A stretch of 64,000 bases of DNA from JAMQKA01 sp034521835 (GTDB lineage: Bacteria; Bacteroidota; Rhodothermia; Balneolales; Balneolaceae). This document shows positions 47,727 through 56,861 of the stretch, piece after piece. The position numbers and the translations under genes are program-made. The notes beneath the pieces were generated by a model. It was not told the DNA's origin. It saw only the letters and a program-made list of their open reading frames with translations, and searched no databases. Numbering within the stretch: position 1 is the stretch's first letter; every line of letters begins with the position of its first letter. The stretch spans positions 620,001-684,000 of the forward strand of contig JAXHMA010000004.1 of the NCBI GenBank assembly GCA_034521835.1, in the 5' to 3' direction.

Positions 47727-48909
47727 ATGCGTCTCTATTCCAATAAAATAAAACAAATAGTAGTGCTGGCGACGACCACGCTCTGCCTTGTTCTTGCAGC
47801 TACGACAGCCAATGCCCAGCAACAGGCTTCGCCGGAAAAAGAGGAGGAATATCAAAATAATACCATCTTTCTGCCGGCTATAAGCAGCAGCCCTGAAACC
47901 AGCTTGCTTTTTGGAGGCGCGGCAATACGACAGTTTAAACCCCGACATTCAGGACCGGGAAACGAGGCCCTCTTCCATGCTCATTTCCGCGCTTTACACA
48001 CTGAACAGCCAGTTATTGCTCAGTTTTAGTCCCTACCTGGTGATGCCGGATGAGGCATGGATTTTCAGCGGAGGCTTACAGCTACAACTATTTTCCCGAG
48101 AGTTTTTGGGTGTGGGACCAAATACAAATTTTGATGATGAGCTGCAGATGGATTACCGCCAGGTTTATATCGATCAGTCGGCGCTAAAAAAGGTGGCACC
48201 TTCAACTTTTATCGGTCCCAGGATTAGATGGACCCGAACGTATGATATGGCATTTGAAGATCTTGACGGAAACCTGATCCCAACCCCCGCATTCAATGGT
48301 GCAGATGGACACACCGCGGCAGGCGTGGGATTTATAGCCCGCATCGACAAGCGGGAAACAGCACCATCACGCCCATAGAAAACTACCTGGTGGATTTCTC
48401 CTTCCTGATAAATCCTGGCTGGCTTGGCTCCAGCGAGGCGTACAGCACCTGGCAAATTGATCTGCGCCGGTATTTCAACATTAATGAAGGCAATACGGTT
48501 GTGGCATTGCAGGCTATATCAAAGCTGAATGCAGGCTCTCCGCCGATAAACAGATATGGCAACGCTTGGCGGGGAGACTATTCTGCGGGGCTATTACGCA
48601 GGCCGTTTCCGCGATTATAACGGTGGACAAATTCAGGCCGAACTTCGGCAGAAACTTATTGGGCGCGTTGGAATTACAGGCTTTGCTTCCTCTGGGGAGG
48701 TCTGGCATTCATTCAGCGATTTTTCCCTCAGTAACGTGAAATGGACCGCAGGTGGTGGACTCTGCTTCAATCTGAACCGAAAAGACCCGATGAACCTCCG
48801 CATGGATCTGGCCTTTGGTGAAAATACCAGCGGTTTCTACCTGACGCTGGGTGAAGCTTTTGATAGAAGCTGTGATATCCGCAGTCTTGTACTCCCGACA
48901 CGTGTATAG
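47727..48909 (+). pseudogene. Outer-membrane surface-antigen (BamA/TamA-like) barrel, several frameshifts
   Basis: The frame from 47727 begins with a signal peptide (IVVLATTTLCLVLAATTANA). Alternating frames (to 47965, to 48355, to 48555, then to 48909) encode barrel strands such as LLLSFSPYLVMPDEAWIFSG, FLGVGPNTNFDDE, TAAGVGFIARID and ETILRGYYAGRFRDYNGG. The last has the RGY motif typical of Omp85/surface-antigen barrels near the lid-lock. About 394 codons in total. At least three single-base shifts make it non-functional as read. Confidence 0.78.
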
Positions 48910-49135
48910 TGAACCGTATGAATTCCGGAATATGGAGTTGGGAAAAATCAGAAATAAAATGACAGGAGTGTTTTAATCAAAAGTATTACCGGTAACGAGA
49001 TGGAGTTTAACTGGACCTTTAGAACGAATTAGCACTGGATCAATTCCATTTTACGGTTTGGCTCTGGGAAAACAGTACCAGCAGCCGATGTAAGGCGAAT
49101 ATTGTTGAGGTGTTGATATCCAAGATGGTGAATAC

Positions 49136-49540
49136 TTACCTGTTATTACGGGCCAACCAAACGGAGATGAGCGCCCAACTGATTTCCAGTATCGTTACGA
49201 TTGGCTGGCTTGGGTCTTCAAATCCGAATCTGATAATTCCAACCAATTGGGCGATGCCGGCAGCCATGAATACAAAAAATATCATCATCAAGGCAAGATG
49301 TATGCGGTTTTTATGGGCTGCCGACCATATTAGGAAAATGGCTAAACCTAATCCCAGTCCACCGTAAAAAGCAGTTACCTCAACCAACGTGTTTGGACTA
49401 TGATGGGTAAAGCCAACAAGCTGTCCCAATAATTCAGGATAAACCAGAAAGGCGACAGCATAGGCTGAAAGTATCAGAGCGCTGATACGTAAAAAGAAAG
49501 CTGCTTTTTTCGTCATCTTGTTGGTGAGCTTTTGAATCAT
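49136..49540 (-). CDS. DUF4345-family membrane protein
   Basis: The 134-residue protein starts MIQKLTNKMTKKAAFFLRIS (ATG 49540) and has four predicted transmembrane helices. VAFLVYPELLGQLVGF and AFYGGLGLGLAIFLIW match the DUF4345 family. Function unknown. Its start lies five bases after the end of the SRPBCC-like gene, so the two are likely cotranscribed. Confidence 0.82.
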   Translation of the reverse strand: MIQKLTNKMTKKAAFFLRISALILSAYAVAFLVYPELLGQLVGFTHHSPNTLVEVTAFYGGLGLGLAIFLIWSAAHKNRIHLALMMIFFVFMAAGIAQLVGIIRFGFEDPSQPIVTILEISWALISVWLARNNR

Positions 49541-49544
49541 GGAT

Positions 49545-50014
49545 TTAGGTTGCCTGGCGATCAGTATCGTTTGCAATTGTATCAGTGTGGGCTATAACCG
49601 CTTTTCTTAAATAGTATGCAATGAATCGTAATAAAATAGATCCTAATAAGTTTTTGGGATATAATTCAAAAAAGCGTTTTAAATGGGTCCGATTTTTTTG
49701 ACGATTAAACGTCCATATTTCGTTAAAGTGACTTGCGAATCTGTTAAGAGTAGAAGAAAATTTATGCAGTTTCATGACCAATGAATGAGCAGGGTCATAT
49801 TCAACGATCGTTTCTTCATGATAGCTCCCATCACTGTTTTTAACGTTGAAGGTTGCACCCACAATCACTCCTCTGGCGTAACAATTTTAGCATCGTCAAT
49901 TCCCGGAACGGGACCTGATCCTTTGAAAGAGATCCAATTGGATACATCAAACATACCTTTTACAATTTCTTCCGGCGGTAGTGATGTTATAGCAGTAACC
50001 TCAAATCTTATCAT
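49545..50014 (-). pseudogene. SRPBCC-family (polyketide-cyclase-like) protein, one frameshift
   Basis: The N-terminal half from ATG 50014 reads MIRFEVTAITSLPPEEIVKG and ends at a stop near 49866. The other frame continues VGATFNVKNSDGSYHEETIV, IWTFNRQKN and FFELYPKNLLGSILL, typical of SRPBCC small-molecule binding proteins. The 470-nt span is two bases over 156 codons, fitting a one-base loss or two-base gain near 49870. The ligand is unknown. Confidence 0.78.
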
Positions 50015-50059
50015 GAATACAATATGCTAATTTATGAGTAAAGAATAATGTAGCTACCA

Positions 50060-50345
50060 ATAGGAAATACACAAGTACTTTATCACTGGGTTCCCAGAGA
50101 CTGCTAATTGCATTGGTATCAATAACAATAGTGGTCCTCCCAGCCGGAACAAGATGGATTTTATACTATCCTGGCCTACTGTAAAGATCGGAACGGTTTG
50201 ATAGCTTTGCTTAAAAACGAGCCCTAACTGTAGAGCCCTATATAGCTGGGATAGCCGGCGGCAGATATGGGATAATAGCCCGCTACATTCGCTGACCATT
50301 GACGAAGAATAAGCCCGAAAAGGGGATCGAACGCCGGCAGGTAAA
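50060..50345. mobile_element. Non-coding IS110-associated remnant
   Basis: No frame is open. The right part (50296-50345) shares about 40 bases with segments at 57248-57300 and 59306-59358, beginning TTGACGAAGAATAAGCCCGA. The last of these lies downstream of an IS110 transposase end. This is therefore probably a decayed IS end. The stretch from 50346 to 50462 shows nothing further. Confidence 0.4.
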
Positions 50346-50462
50346 CCCACAGTTAGTTAATATTCTGGGAACGATCTATTCTGAAAAAGCCCCTTTCAAA
50401 CTTGAAATAATCATTAAATTTAAACTCTACATTAGAGTAATTTTCTACGGTTGATGTGTTAT

Positions 50463-51011
50463 TTAGCTGGTTTTTATTACCTCTTCCAACTCAAATGCAA
50501 GATCATCGATTACATCACCATAACCCCAGCCAATATTTTGACAAGCTATTTGCAACTCATAGATTCGATCTTCAAACTTCTTAAAATAAATAGGGTGCTT
50601 TTTTATCTGGTTACAAAAACTTTCAAACATTGACTCCAATGACGAGTAAAAACCTTCATTTATATCGCCAAATTCATTTGTTAACTCGGTACCAATTTCA
50701 ACATAGTAAAGTTTAAGGTCAGCTATTTGGCTTGGATATTCTTTTAAAACTTTACTGTATTCGCTTACTGTCTTACGAGCATTCGATAAATCTACTTTTG
50801 GAAACATCGATCGACCATAAAAATGGCCATGAATTTTTTTCTTTGCCTCATTGACAATGGATTTAATATCTACGGCATCAGAACTCTGTAAGTAAAGCTG
50901 TAAAAATTGTTTGTTCTTCGGTTCAAGTTTACAAAGCTCAAGAATCACTTCACGAAGCTCGTCAGGTTCAAGATCTTTAATGAGTGTCTTTATTGAAGGA
51001 GATCGGTGCAT
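50463..51011 (-). CDS. DUF6155-family protein
   Basis: The 182-residue helical protein starts MHRSPSIKTLIKDLEPDELR and matches the DUF6155 pattern: LCKLEPKNKQFLQLYL, IHGHFYGRSMFPKVDLSNARK and LKLYYVEIGTELTNEFGD. The function is unknown. It is intact, unlike its neighbours, and begins the cassette-like region, although no attC-like site was recognised directly beside it. Confidence 0.72.
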   Translation of the reverse strand: MHRSPSIKTLIKDLEPDELREVILELCKLEPKNKQFLQLYLQSSDAVDIKSIVNEAKKKIHGHFYGRSMFPKVDLSNARKTVSEYSKVLKEYPSQIADLKLYYVEIGTELTNEFGDINEGFYSSLESMFESFCNQIKKHPIYFKKFEDRIYELQIACQNIGWGYGDVIDDLAFELEEVIKTS

Positions 51012-51175
51012 AAAATGATTGATTTTTTAAAACGTATAACAGATAAGGACGGGAGAAGGGATTGTCTACTTATTTTAGAAAATAAAATAGAAACTGCTTA
51101 AGCATCAAACGAAAGCAAGTGTGTACCATATCCGAGTTAATTTTCTTGATATATAAACGTTTTCTGGACCTGTGT

Positions 51176-51700
51176 TTAGTTTTCCCTGGCAAGCGTCATG
51201 AATACTAATGAGAGATTGACCATAATGTGTACGATCATAACCATAATCACATTTCTCCGCCACCAATATAGGGTTATTAGCACAACTCCTAATGGTATGA
51301 CGACTCCAATTATATGATCCAGATTCCACCCCGTGGCGTCTATTGCTGTAAAGAAGGCAAAAGAGATAAATGAACCAAGCCATTTGCTGTTGGTCCATTT
51401 AAAAAGGCGCTGCGGGCATAACCTCTAAAAAGTATTTCTTCAGTAATTTCCGCTGTAAGCACACTCAACAGCATTAGCCACCAGGGAATTTGGGTTATGG
51501 ATTCCTGATCCCATCTCATCTGACGGTAGTGCAGTACTTGTCAGAACCGACAACAAAGAAACTGCCAGCGAAAACACTACTCCAAAACCAAGAGCTAGTA
51601 AAATGATTTTTTGCGAGGGCCAAACAAATCCGATTGAGTGAAGGTTACGGTTTTCAGCTCGAACAGTCAGCAGAAGCATACCAACGGCTAACATCCACAT
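51176..51700 (-). pseudogene. CPBP-family intramembrane protease, truncated and frameshifted
   Basis: Pieces in at least three frames give SIGFVWPSQKIILLALGFG, then ITEEILFRGYARSAFLN with the EExxxR motif, AIDATGWNLDHIIGVVIPLG and VHIMVNLSLVFMTLAREN. The CPBP (Abi/CAAX protease) family consists of membrane proteases linked to bacteriocin immunity. The N-terminal part is missing; sequence homology stops at about 51700, where a different remnant begins in the opposite direction. Confidence 0.75.
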
Positions 51701-51705
51701 AATTG

Positions 51706-51910
51706 TCGGTTAGCCTTGTTCATGTCCGTGAAATCGATGTTGAGAAAGGAAAAAAAGTAAAGGCAGGAGAAGTTGTTGCAAAAGTTGGAAATAATGGCAA
51801 CTCAACAGTCCCCCATTCACGTTGGAGCATGGAAAAATGAAATTTCTTATTAACCGGTAATTGATTTATATGCAGCGCAAAGATATTCCCCTAAATATGA
51901 TGACAAATAG
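51706..51910 (+). pseudogene. C-terminal fragment of an M23 (LytM) peptidase
   Basis: The frame reads SLVHVREIDVEKGKKVKAGE and VVAKVGNNGNSTVPH, followed after a frame shift by HVGAWKNEIS and PVIDLYAAQRYSPKYDDK. This is the end of an M23 beta-lytic peptidase, with the HxH metal motif at the break. The start and catalytic front are absent. It lies directly left of attC-like site 1 in the same orientation, so it could be a decayed cassette. Confidence 0.65.
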
Positions 51911-51930
51911 TTAGCTGTTTAAGTAGAGCA

Positions 51931-52061
51931 ACCTAATAACATTGCGCTTAACGGGCAGCCGCCGGAGCGTCTGAAATTGTCTGTGAAAGAAAGAGCAATT
52001 ATAAAATGGGAAGCGAGCAAGGGACGGGGAAGCCTGTCAGCTTGAAATGCTTGATATAGCC
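51931..52061 (+). repeat. attC-like site 1
   Basis: The left arm CCTAATAACATTGCGCTTAA and right arm CTGTCAGCTTGAAATGCTTG with a GATATAG end form an imperfect long palindrome of about 130 bp. It resembles the other sites in this region in outline but is the most divergent. It follows the M23 fragment and precedes the first toxin-antitoxin cassette. Confidence 0.5.
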
Positions 52062-52066
52062 CGAAC

Positions 52067-52468
52067 CTATTCTTGTACCAACTCCCAAAACTTCCGGGGT
52101 GTGATGATCCTTAGCTGAGGGACTTGGTCTGAAATAGCTAAAAGATCTTTATCTCCTGTAACCAGGATATCAGCTTTTGCCCTTATGGCTGATTCCAATA
52201 CCCACCGGTCATCTTTATCCCTGACTTTTACTTCAGAGGGAGTATCAGGCATAGGCTCTACGTGATGATTGCGAAGAAACTGAAGAACATCAGAAACTTT
52301 TCTTTCAGGAACCTTGAGTTTTTTTGTCAGTACCCGTTGCAACTCTTGTAATACAAATTCTCCCGTCATCAATTGATGGTCGGCAAGTATAATTTCGAGT
52401 AGATCCGCACATAACCCTCTTGCTGTGAATGCGCTGACCAACACATTGGTATCGGCAAAAATTTTCAT
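52067..52468 (-). CDS. PIN-domain toxin (COG1569 type)
   Basis: The 133-residue protein starts MKIFADTNVLVSAFTARG (ATG 52468; a longer frame adds 13 unlikely residues). The acidic PIN residues are in FADTNVL, in the VLQELQRVL region and in ILVTGDKDLLAI. These proteins are ribonucleases that cut tRNA or mRNA when their antitoxin is lost. The antitoxin gene lies upstream on the same strand with an 87-bp gap. The pair sits between attC-like sites 1 and 2 in reverse orientation, so it needs its own promoter. Confidence 0.85.
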   Translation of the reverse strand: MKIFADTNVLVSAFTARGLCADLLEIILADHQLMTGEFVLQELQRVLTKKLKVPERKVSDVLQFLRNHHVEPMPDTPSEVKVRDKDDRWVLESAIRAKADILVTGDKDLLAISDQVPQLRIITPRKFWELVQE

Positions 52469-52555
52469 GAAACACTCCTGTCTAGAGGCGTAGAAAGGAC
52501 AACACAATGTTTGTCAGGAGTGTTTGGTGAGTCCGCAGAAATCAGATTTGCAATC

Positions 52556-52774
52556 TCACGAAACTTCACGAAAAACATCTTCATCCGTGAGCCATCCCTG
52601 TGCTTCCCCGTAGGGCAAAAGTTCTTTACGCAGTTGTTGAAAGGATTCGATAGATAACTGGCGCCGCAGGGCCTCCCGAACCAATTCACTTTTGGGACGC
52701 CCGGTACGCTGGGCGGCCTGCTCAAGAAGTTTCTCAAGATCTTTATCGATGCGAATGGAAAGTGTTGTATTCAT
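52556..52774 (-). CDS. Ribbon-helix-helix antitoxin
   Basis: The 72-residue protein from ATG 52774 begins MNTTLSIRIDKDLEKLLEQA, a MetJ/Arc/CopG ribbon-helix-helix, with AAQRTGRPKSELVREALRRQ as the helices. The C-terminus (YGEAQGWLTDEDVF) should wrap and block the PIN toxin. Such antitoxins also bind their own promoter. Upstream ATG and other start codons would add up to 12 residues. Confidence 0.83.
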   Translation of the reverse strand: MNTTLSIRIDKDLEKLLEQAAQRTGRPKSELVREALRRQLSIESFQQLRKELLPYGEAQGWLTDEDVFREVS

Positions 52775-52862
52775 AACTTGCATATTTAATTGCATTACAA
52801 TGTAACACAATTATAACGATTGGGCAACAATATTGTTATTCAGAAGGGCTAAAATATAGAAT

Positions 52863-52982
52863 CTTGTGCATAGCCGGCAGGTACCGGGGTGTTGAATTAG
52901 TTTTAAAACGAAAGATTAATCAAAAAATGAAAGGGAGGCAAGGAAAGGCGAGGCCTGTCCACTTAATGCGCCGGGGTTAAGT
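52863..52982 (+). repeat. attC-like site 2
   Basis: The left arm TTGTGCATAGCCGGCAGG and right arm GCCTGTCCACTTAATGCGCC with a GGGTTAAG end are partly complementary. The left outer TAAC box is poorly preserved. It separates the reverse-oriented PIN pair from the forward VapBC pair. Confidence 0.55.
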
Positions 52983-53059
52983 GGACAATAAAGTTAGGAA
53001 TTTAGCAGTAATGTGTATAAATTTGATAAAAAATACACATTAACAAACTCAATACTATT

Positions 53060-53257
53060 ATGCGAACCAATGTAGTGATCGATGATGACTTGATGGATGA
53101 AGCCTTGAAGGTGAGTCGATTGAAAACGAAAAAAGATGCTGTGGAAGAAGGTTTGAAATTGTTAGTCCAGCGTAAAAAGCAAGAAAATATCAAAGACTTA
53201 CGCGGGAAATTGCACTGGAAAGGTGATTTGGAAGATATGAGGACTGACGACAAGTGA
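53060..53257 (+). CDS. VapB-type antitoxin (DUF2191)
   Basis: The 65-residue protein MRTNVVIDDDLMDEALKVSR is a short VapB antitoxin: a ribbon-helix-helix N-terminus, then KKDAVEEGLKLLVQRKKQ and a toxin-binding tail with LRGKLHWKGDL. Its stop overlaps the VapC start by four bases (GTGA), so the two are translationally coupled. It represses its own promoter in the 78 bp to the left. Confidence 0.88.
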   Translation: MRTNVVIDDDLMDEALKVSRLKTKKDAVEEGLKLLVQRKKQENIKDLRGKLHWKGDLEDMRTDDK

Positions 53258-53649
53258 TTTTAGTAGATACCAGCGTATGGATTGATTATTTCAACGGCAT
53301 AGAAAACAAGCAAACCGAAAGCCTCGACCGGATTCTTTCCGAGCAGTCGTTACTTGTTGGAGATATTATTCTCACCGAAATTCTACAAGGTTTTGATAGT
53401 GATAAAGAGTTTCGGTTAGCCAAGCAAGCTCTTGATCCGCTAGACTGTGTTCATCTCGGTGGAAAATCACTGGCAATAAAAGCAGCATCTAATTTTCGTT
53501 TTCTTCGATCGAAAGGCGTAACAATTCGCAAAACTGTAGATATGCTCATCGGAAGTTGGTGCATCGAACATGAAGTGGAGCTGCTACATAATGATAAAGA
53601 CTTCGATCAGATAGCAACCCAGTTGCCGTTGCAAATTTACGCTAATTGA
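53254..53649 (+). CDS. VapC-type PIN ribonuclease toxin
   Basis: The 131-residue toxin begins at a GTG (ILVDTSVWIDYFNG) with the first PIN aspartate. IILTEILQGF supplies the glutamate, and LLHNDKDFDQIA the later aspartates. It is the partner of the antitoxin just upstream. The gene ends nine bases before attC-like site 3 in the orientation expected for an integron cassette. Confidence 0.9.
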   Translation: MILVDTSVWIDYFNGIENKQTESLDRILSEQSLLVGDIILTEILQGFDSDKEFRLAKQALDPLDCVHLGGKSLAIKAASNFRFLRSKGVTIRKTVDMLIGSWCIEHEVELLHNDKDFDQIATQLPLQIYAN

Positions 53650-53658
53650 TGTTGTACA

Positions 53659-53906
53659 CCTAACGACATGGCGCATAAGGTGTATGGTTACCAGTGAGAA
53701 CCAAGTTAAAAACTATCGGCCCAAACACAAGCAAAAGGGAGCGATCGGGTGGGCATAGCCGCGACCATTTGAAGGAGCCAGCAGAAACAATGAAGAGAGA
53801 CTGGCCGTTGCCGCCAAATGTTTGAAAAGCACCTTCCAGAAACCGAGCAAAAAGAGCGACCAATGGGAGAAAAGTCTCGGCGAGCCACGTGTTAATGCAC
53901 TTGTAT
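53659..53906 (+). repeat. attC-like site 3 (long form)
   Basis: The left arm is CCTAACGACATGGCGCATAA and the right arm CGAGCCACGTGTTAATGCAC. They are complementary around GCGCATAA and TTAATGC. The 170-bp middle is homologous to that of site 9, for example GGAGCCAGCAGAAA and GGCCGTTGCCGCC. An IS110 fragment starts right after the right arm. Confidence 0.65.
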
Positions 53907-54248
53907 CCACCCGAAATGCGGGCTACCCGACAGGATTTTTACTCCTACGTTCGGCTGGAGAAAGGACAAAAGTCTTTCTAACGGGAAGAATTACGGGACC
54001 ACGGGCGGCCGCATCGGCAACGCGCACCTGCGCTGGGCTTTCTCGGAGGCCTCTCTACTATATTTGCGGGGTAACGAACAGGCCCAGAAGTATTACAACC
54101 GGCTAATCAGCCGCCACGGAAAGGCAAGGCCCTGACCATTGTGGCGAAGCGGCTGGGTATAGCAGTCTATTATATGCCCAAGCGCCGGGAACTCTTTAAC
54201 GAGCACAAATTTTTAAACAATGCGATGATGAGCGAACCCAAAGCTTAA
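53907..54248 (+). pseudogene. IS110-family transposase, C-terminal fragment
   Basis: Frames changing twice give QDFYSYVRLEKGQKSF, then YGTTGGRIGNAHLRWAFSEA and LTIVAKRLGIAVYYMPKRRE, ending MSEPKA at 54248. This is the Transposase_20 C-terminal domain of IS110 enzymes. The N-terminal DEDD domain is absent. The fragment abuts the right arm of attC-like site 3. Confidence 0.8.
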
Positions 54249-54799
54249 ATGGGGCGCTGCCGCCAGCCCGGCGTATAACTGAGATCTAACAGCAAGAGCC
54301 TTTCCCCAGTTGCTACTATTATGACTGTATCGCAGATCATACTCCAGCTGGATAGGACGGAAAGCCTTAGCTCGCACCGCTTGATTGGAGGTGGCAGCGG
54401 CCCCTGAATTTTTCGATATCTGGTAAGTGGATAAGTCGCCAGATCTATTGGCGTGTACTGCCCCTGCTCCGAGATGCTCCATAACTGGAATGGCCCTGAG
54501 GGGGCCATAGCCCCGCGTTTGATCATCCGGGCTGGAGGGTACGTAATATGTTCTATGGCCGTCTCGTCGGTGCGAGACCGATCATTAGCTTAGACCCTGG
54601 TCTTGCTGATGATATGTTGAGCTGAGCCTCTATATGTGTTTGGTGCAGCCACGTGAGCTGCCAGCCATTGTTGAATACTGCTTGTAGCAGGTTCCACGGA
54701 AAGGGTATCGAATGCAGTTAGGTGAGGATAATTTTTTTCTTGCCAGGGAATGCTGTTGCCTATTGACATTGGAGGCCATATATAGGTTATACCAAATAG
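54249..54799. other. Non-coding region downstream of IS110 fragment
   Basis: About 550 bp without an open frame. The first 300 bp directly follow the transposase stop, where IS1111-type elements carry their non-coding guide (bridge/seek) RNA region, so part may be such a remnant. No structure was confirmed. The last part should hold nothing but the toxin gene's 3' flank. Confidence 0.35.
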
Positions 54800-55198
54800 T
54801 TACTCAACTTTGTATTCCAGGAGTTCTAATTCTTTAATGAAACGAAAGTCTTTCCGATTCTTGGATAACAACGGAATTTCAAGGGATAGGGCAGTGAAAG
54901 CAATCAACATATCTGGAATTAAAACTCCGTGACTTAATCGATAATCTTCGAATAATTCAACTGCTTTTTGAGATACTGAACTATCAAGATGAATGATTCC
55001 AAAGTCTGACAAAAACTCTTGCAGTGATTTAAATTCATCTTTGTTCTCACACCCCACCATTGGTTCAAGTTGGGTAACAACACTGACAGCAAGAATATGT
55101 TCATTTCCGAGATCCTTAAGCTGTTTTCGTGTTTGTTCAATACCTCGGCTAAAATCAATTAAAACATCCGTATCGATGAGGATTAGCTCGGTGTACAT
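54800..55198 (-). CDS. PIN-domain toxin (VapC-like)
   Basis: The 132-residue protein starts MYTELILIDTDVLIDFSRG (ATG 55198, with a GTG one codon earlier). PIN acidic residues are in IDTDVL, in the VVTQLEPMVG region and in LIPDMLIA. Its start overlaps the end of the antitoxin gene upstream. The pair runs leftward, opposite to the attC orientation. Confidence 0.83.
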   Translation of the reverse strand: MYTELILIDTDVLIDFSRGIEQTRKQLKDLGNEHILAVSVVTQLEPMVGCENKDEFKSLQEFLSDFGIIHLDSSVSQKAVELFEDYRLSHGVLIPDMLIAFTALSLEIPLLSKNRKDFRFIKELELLEYKVE

Positions 55199-55200
55199 CA

Positions 55201-55440
55201 CTACCCGTTAGGCCATTGAGATTTGCGAACCTTTTTGACCCATTCAGTGCTGTCTTTCATTTCTTCACGATCTTTCCATATACCAAAAAATGAACCACCC
55301 AAAATTGAGGAAGGCTTTGATGCTTTCTTTTCCTTACTGCGCACATAACGTTGATATAGAAAATCCACAAAATCCTGAGCCTGTTTTTTAGCATCAGGTG
55401 GCAATTTATTGAAATTTTTGGGTACTGTAGAATCACTCAT
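55201..55440 (-). CDS. DUF2281-type antitoxin
   Basis: The 79-residue protein MSDSTVPKNFNKLPPDAKKQ followed by AQDFVDFLYQRYV resembles DUF2281 antitoxins, which pair with PIN toxins. The C-terminus (SSILGGSFFGIWKDREEMKD) is the probable toxin-neutralising part. Its TAG stop touches the toxin start. The promoter should lie between 55441 and attC-like site 4. Confidence 0.78.
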   Translation of the reverse strand: MSDSTVPKNFNKLPPDAKKQAQDFVDFLYQRYVRSKEKKASKPSSILGGSFFGIWKDREEMKDSTEWVKKVRKSQWPNG

Positions 55441-55535
55441 ACTATTATGATTAATTTTGTTCTACCGTCCAATATATAAATGTAGAAGCATAGAAAAAAT
55501 TGTATCTCCAAGGTAGTGTATAGGGTATTATTTGG

Positions 55536-55573
55536 TATAACGACCTCTTGCGCTTAATGCGCTGGATATATGG
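55536..55573 (+). repeat. attC-like site 4 (short form)
   Basis: The compact site reads TATAACGACCTCTTGCGC and then TTAATGCGCTGGATATATGG. GCGC/TTAA/GCGC forms a hairpin and TATAAC lies at the outer left. The variable middle of other sites has been lost. It separates the second toxin-antitoxin pair from a lipoprotein gene. Confidence 0.5.
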
Positions 55574-55589
55574 CCAGCAAACAGTTGCT

Positions 55590-56015
55590 TTATTCTACTC
55601 GTTTATATTCTAAGCGCGGGCCATCACAACTTTGCCAAGTGCTAATTATTTTATTTTTGGAGTCAAGAACCAAATTTTCCTCAGCTCTGGAACTGCAATT
55701 GCCGATTATATTGTGTTCGCTTCTGTATGTTAACACTAAATACTTTTCGTCCGATTTATTTATAATCTGATAAGTCCCATTGGCCTGTGTTTTCTCCCCA
55801 TTTTGTTCTCGGGATTTAAGAAAGGAATTATCTTTATATAACAAATAGTATTCTTGCCAAGCCATATCCTCATCGGTTGTTTCAGAAGAATCCATTGAGC
55901 CAGTCATTTTAACGAGCTTCCATTTCTGAGGATACTCATCAGAACTTAGTGCATTATCTTGTGAGCATGAGAAGATAAATAAACAAGACAGCGTAAGTAG
56001 TAAGAAATGTTTCAT
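55590..56015 (-). CDS. Cassette lipoprotein, paralogue of 62219-62650
   Basis: The 141-residue protein has a signal peptide with lipobox FIFSCSQDN. The mature part is lipocalin-like: YPQKWKLVKMTGSM, DEDMAWQEYYLLYKDNSF and CDGPRLEYKRVE. The second copy at 62219-62650 matches it throughout at roughly 60 percent by eye. Function unknown. It runs leftward between attC-like sites 4 and 5. Confidence 0.8.
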   Translation of the reverse strand: MKHFLLLTLSCLFIFSCSQDNALSSDEYPQKWKLVKMTGSMDSSETTDEDMAWQEYYLLYKDNSFLKSREQNGEKTQANGTYQIINKSDEKYLVLTYRSEHNIIGNCSSRAEENLVLDSKNKIISTWQSCDGPRLEYKRVE

Positions 56016-56092
56016 AATGGATATATATAAATTACAGTTATATACAATATATGGAATTTAACTAAATGACTATTGAATATAGGTGTTGGCCA

Positions 56093-56128
56093 TATAACGG
56101 CCCACCGCCTTGAGGCGGTTGTTATGTG
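56093..56128 (+). repeat. attC-like site 5 (short hairpin)
   Basis: TATAACGGCCCACCGCCTTG and AGGCGGTTGTTATGTG form a near-perfect palindrome (TAAC/GTTA outside, ACCGCC/GGCGGT inside). The form is that of a minimal attC. A simple terminator hairpin is less likely since no T-run follows. Confidence 0.55.
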
Positions 56129-56141
56129 TGTATAGAGCTGG

Positions 56142-56594
56142 TTAATCAAGCATCCTGATATCAAAAGGTGGAGAGACCCATTCTATTAAAGGTTCTTCTT
56201 CCGCATTCTCTTCTAATGCCCGAAAAGATACAAACTTTGATAGATCAAATTTGAAAACAAGTGCCCAGTTATTTTGCCGTATTGTATCACCTGCTGCAGT
56301 TATTCGTAAGGTATCAGATGGATTAAAATCTGGTCGAAACCGTGTGATTGATAATTTTTCGTCAATTGAAAAAAAGTAAGTTTCCAGATGTCTGGCATTT
56401 TCTGAAAAACTATTGACACCTACTGTATCAGTCGGGGTGTTCATTTGAATGAAGTAGTCAGTAAGTTTAATATGAAAATACTCAACGGAGAAATCATCGT
56501 TTCTATCTTCGTTAACCAGATTACATCCTGATTGGAACACGCATATTACTGCGAAACTGATCAGTACTATTCTATTTATTGATTGAAACTTCAT
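56142..56594 (-). CDS. Cassette lipoprotein, unknown family
   Basis: The 150-residue protein has a signal peptide and lipobox (AVICVFQSGCNLV). The mature region (FSVEYFHIKLTDYFIQMNTP) is beta-rich and unlike any family I know. It runs leftward between attC-like sites 5 and 6, alone in its cassette. Confidence 0.75.
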   Translation of the reverse strand: MKFQSINRIVLISFAVICVFQSGCNLVNEDRNDDFSVEYFHIKLTDYFIQMNTPTDTVGVNSFSENARHLETYFFSIDEKLSITRFRPDFNPSDTLRITAAGDTIRQNNWALVFKFDLSKFVSFRALEENAEEEPLIEWVSPPFDIRMLD

Positions 56595-56670
56595 ATCAGT
56601 CTTCTAAATCTCTTTATCCCTAATACATTTTGTCTGAGCATGACACCTATTCGAAGATTGAATTTTAACA

Positions 56671-56790
56671 CATAACGACCTCGCATAACGGGCGCACGTA
56701 CTGTTGCTGGTTCAATTTTCATTTTACTATTTGATGCCAACAAATCAAAACCGGCAAGACTGGGCGAGACCTGTCCGGTATTGCGCGGGA
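56671..56790 (+). repeat. attC-like site 6
   Basis: The left arm CATAACGACCTCGCATAACG continues GGCGCACG; the right arm reads GGGCGAGACCTGTCCGGTAT followed by TGCGCGGG. The arms are partly complementary and match the left arms of sites 7 and 8. The outer right GTTA is replaced at about 56790, 70 bp before an IS110 transposase frame. Confidence 0.6.
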
Positions 56791-56861
56791 TCTTTCCAAA
56801 AAGGAGGTCCTCACTTAGATTAGCGATAATCAATCGTAATTAATCCAAGGAGGACAACACG

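Noticed and set aside
56093..56128. Ordinary Rho-independent terminator
   Set aside because: The hairpin lacks a T-run on either side and carries the TAAC/GTTA outer boxes of the other attC-like sites.
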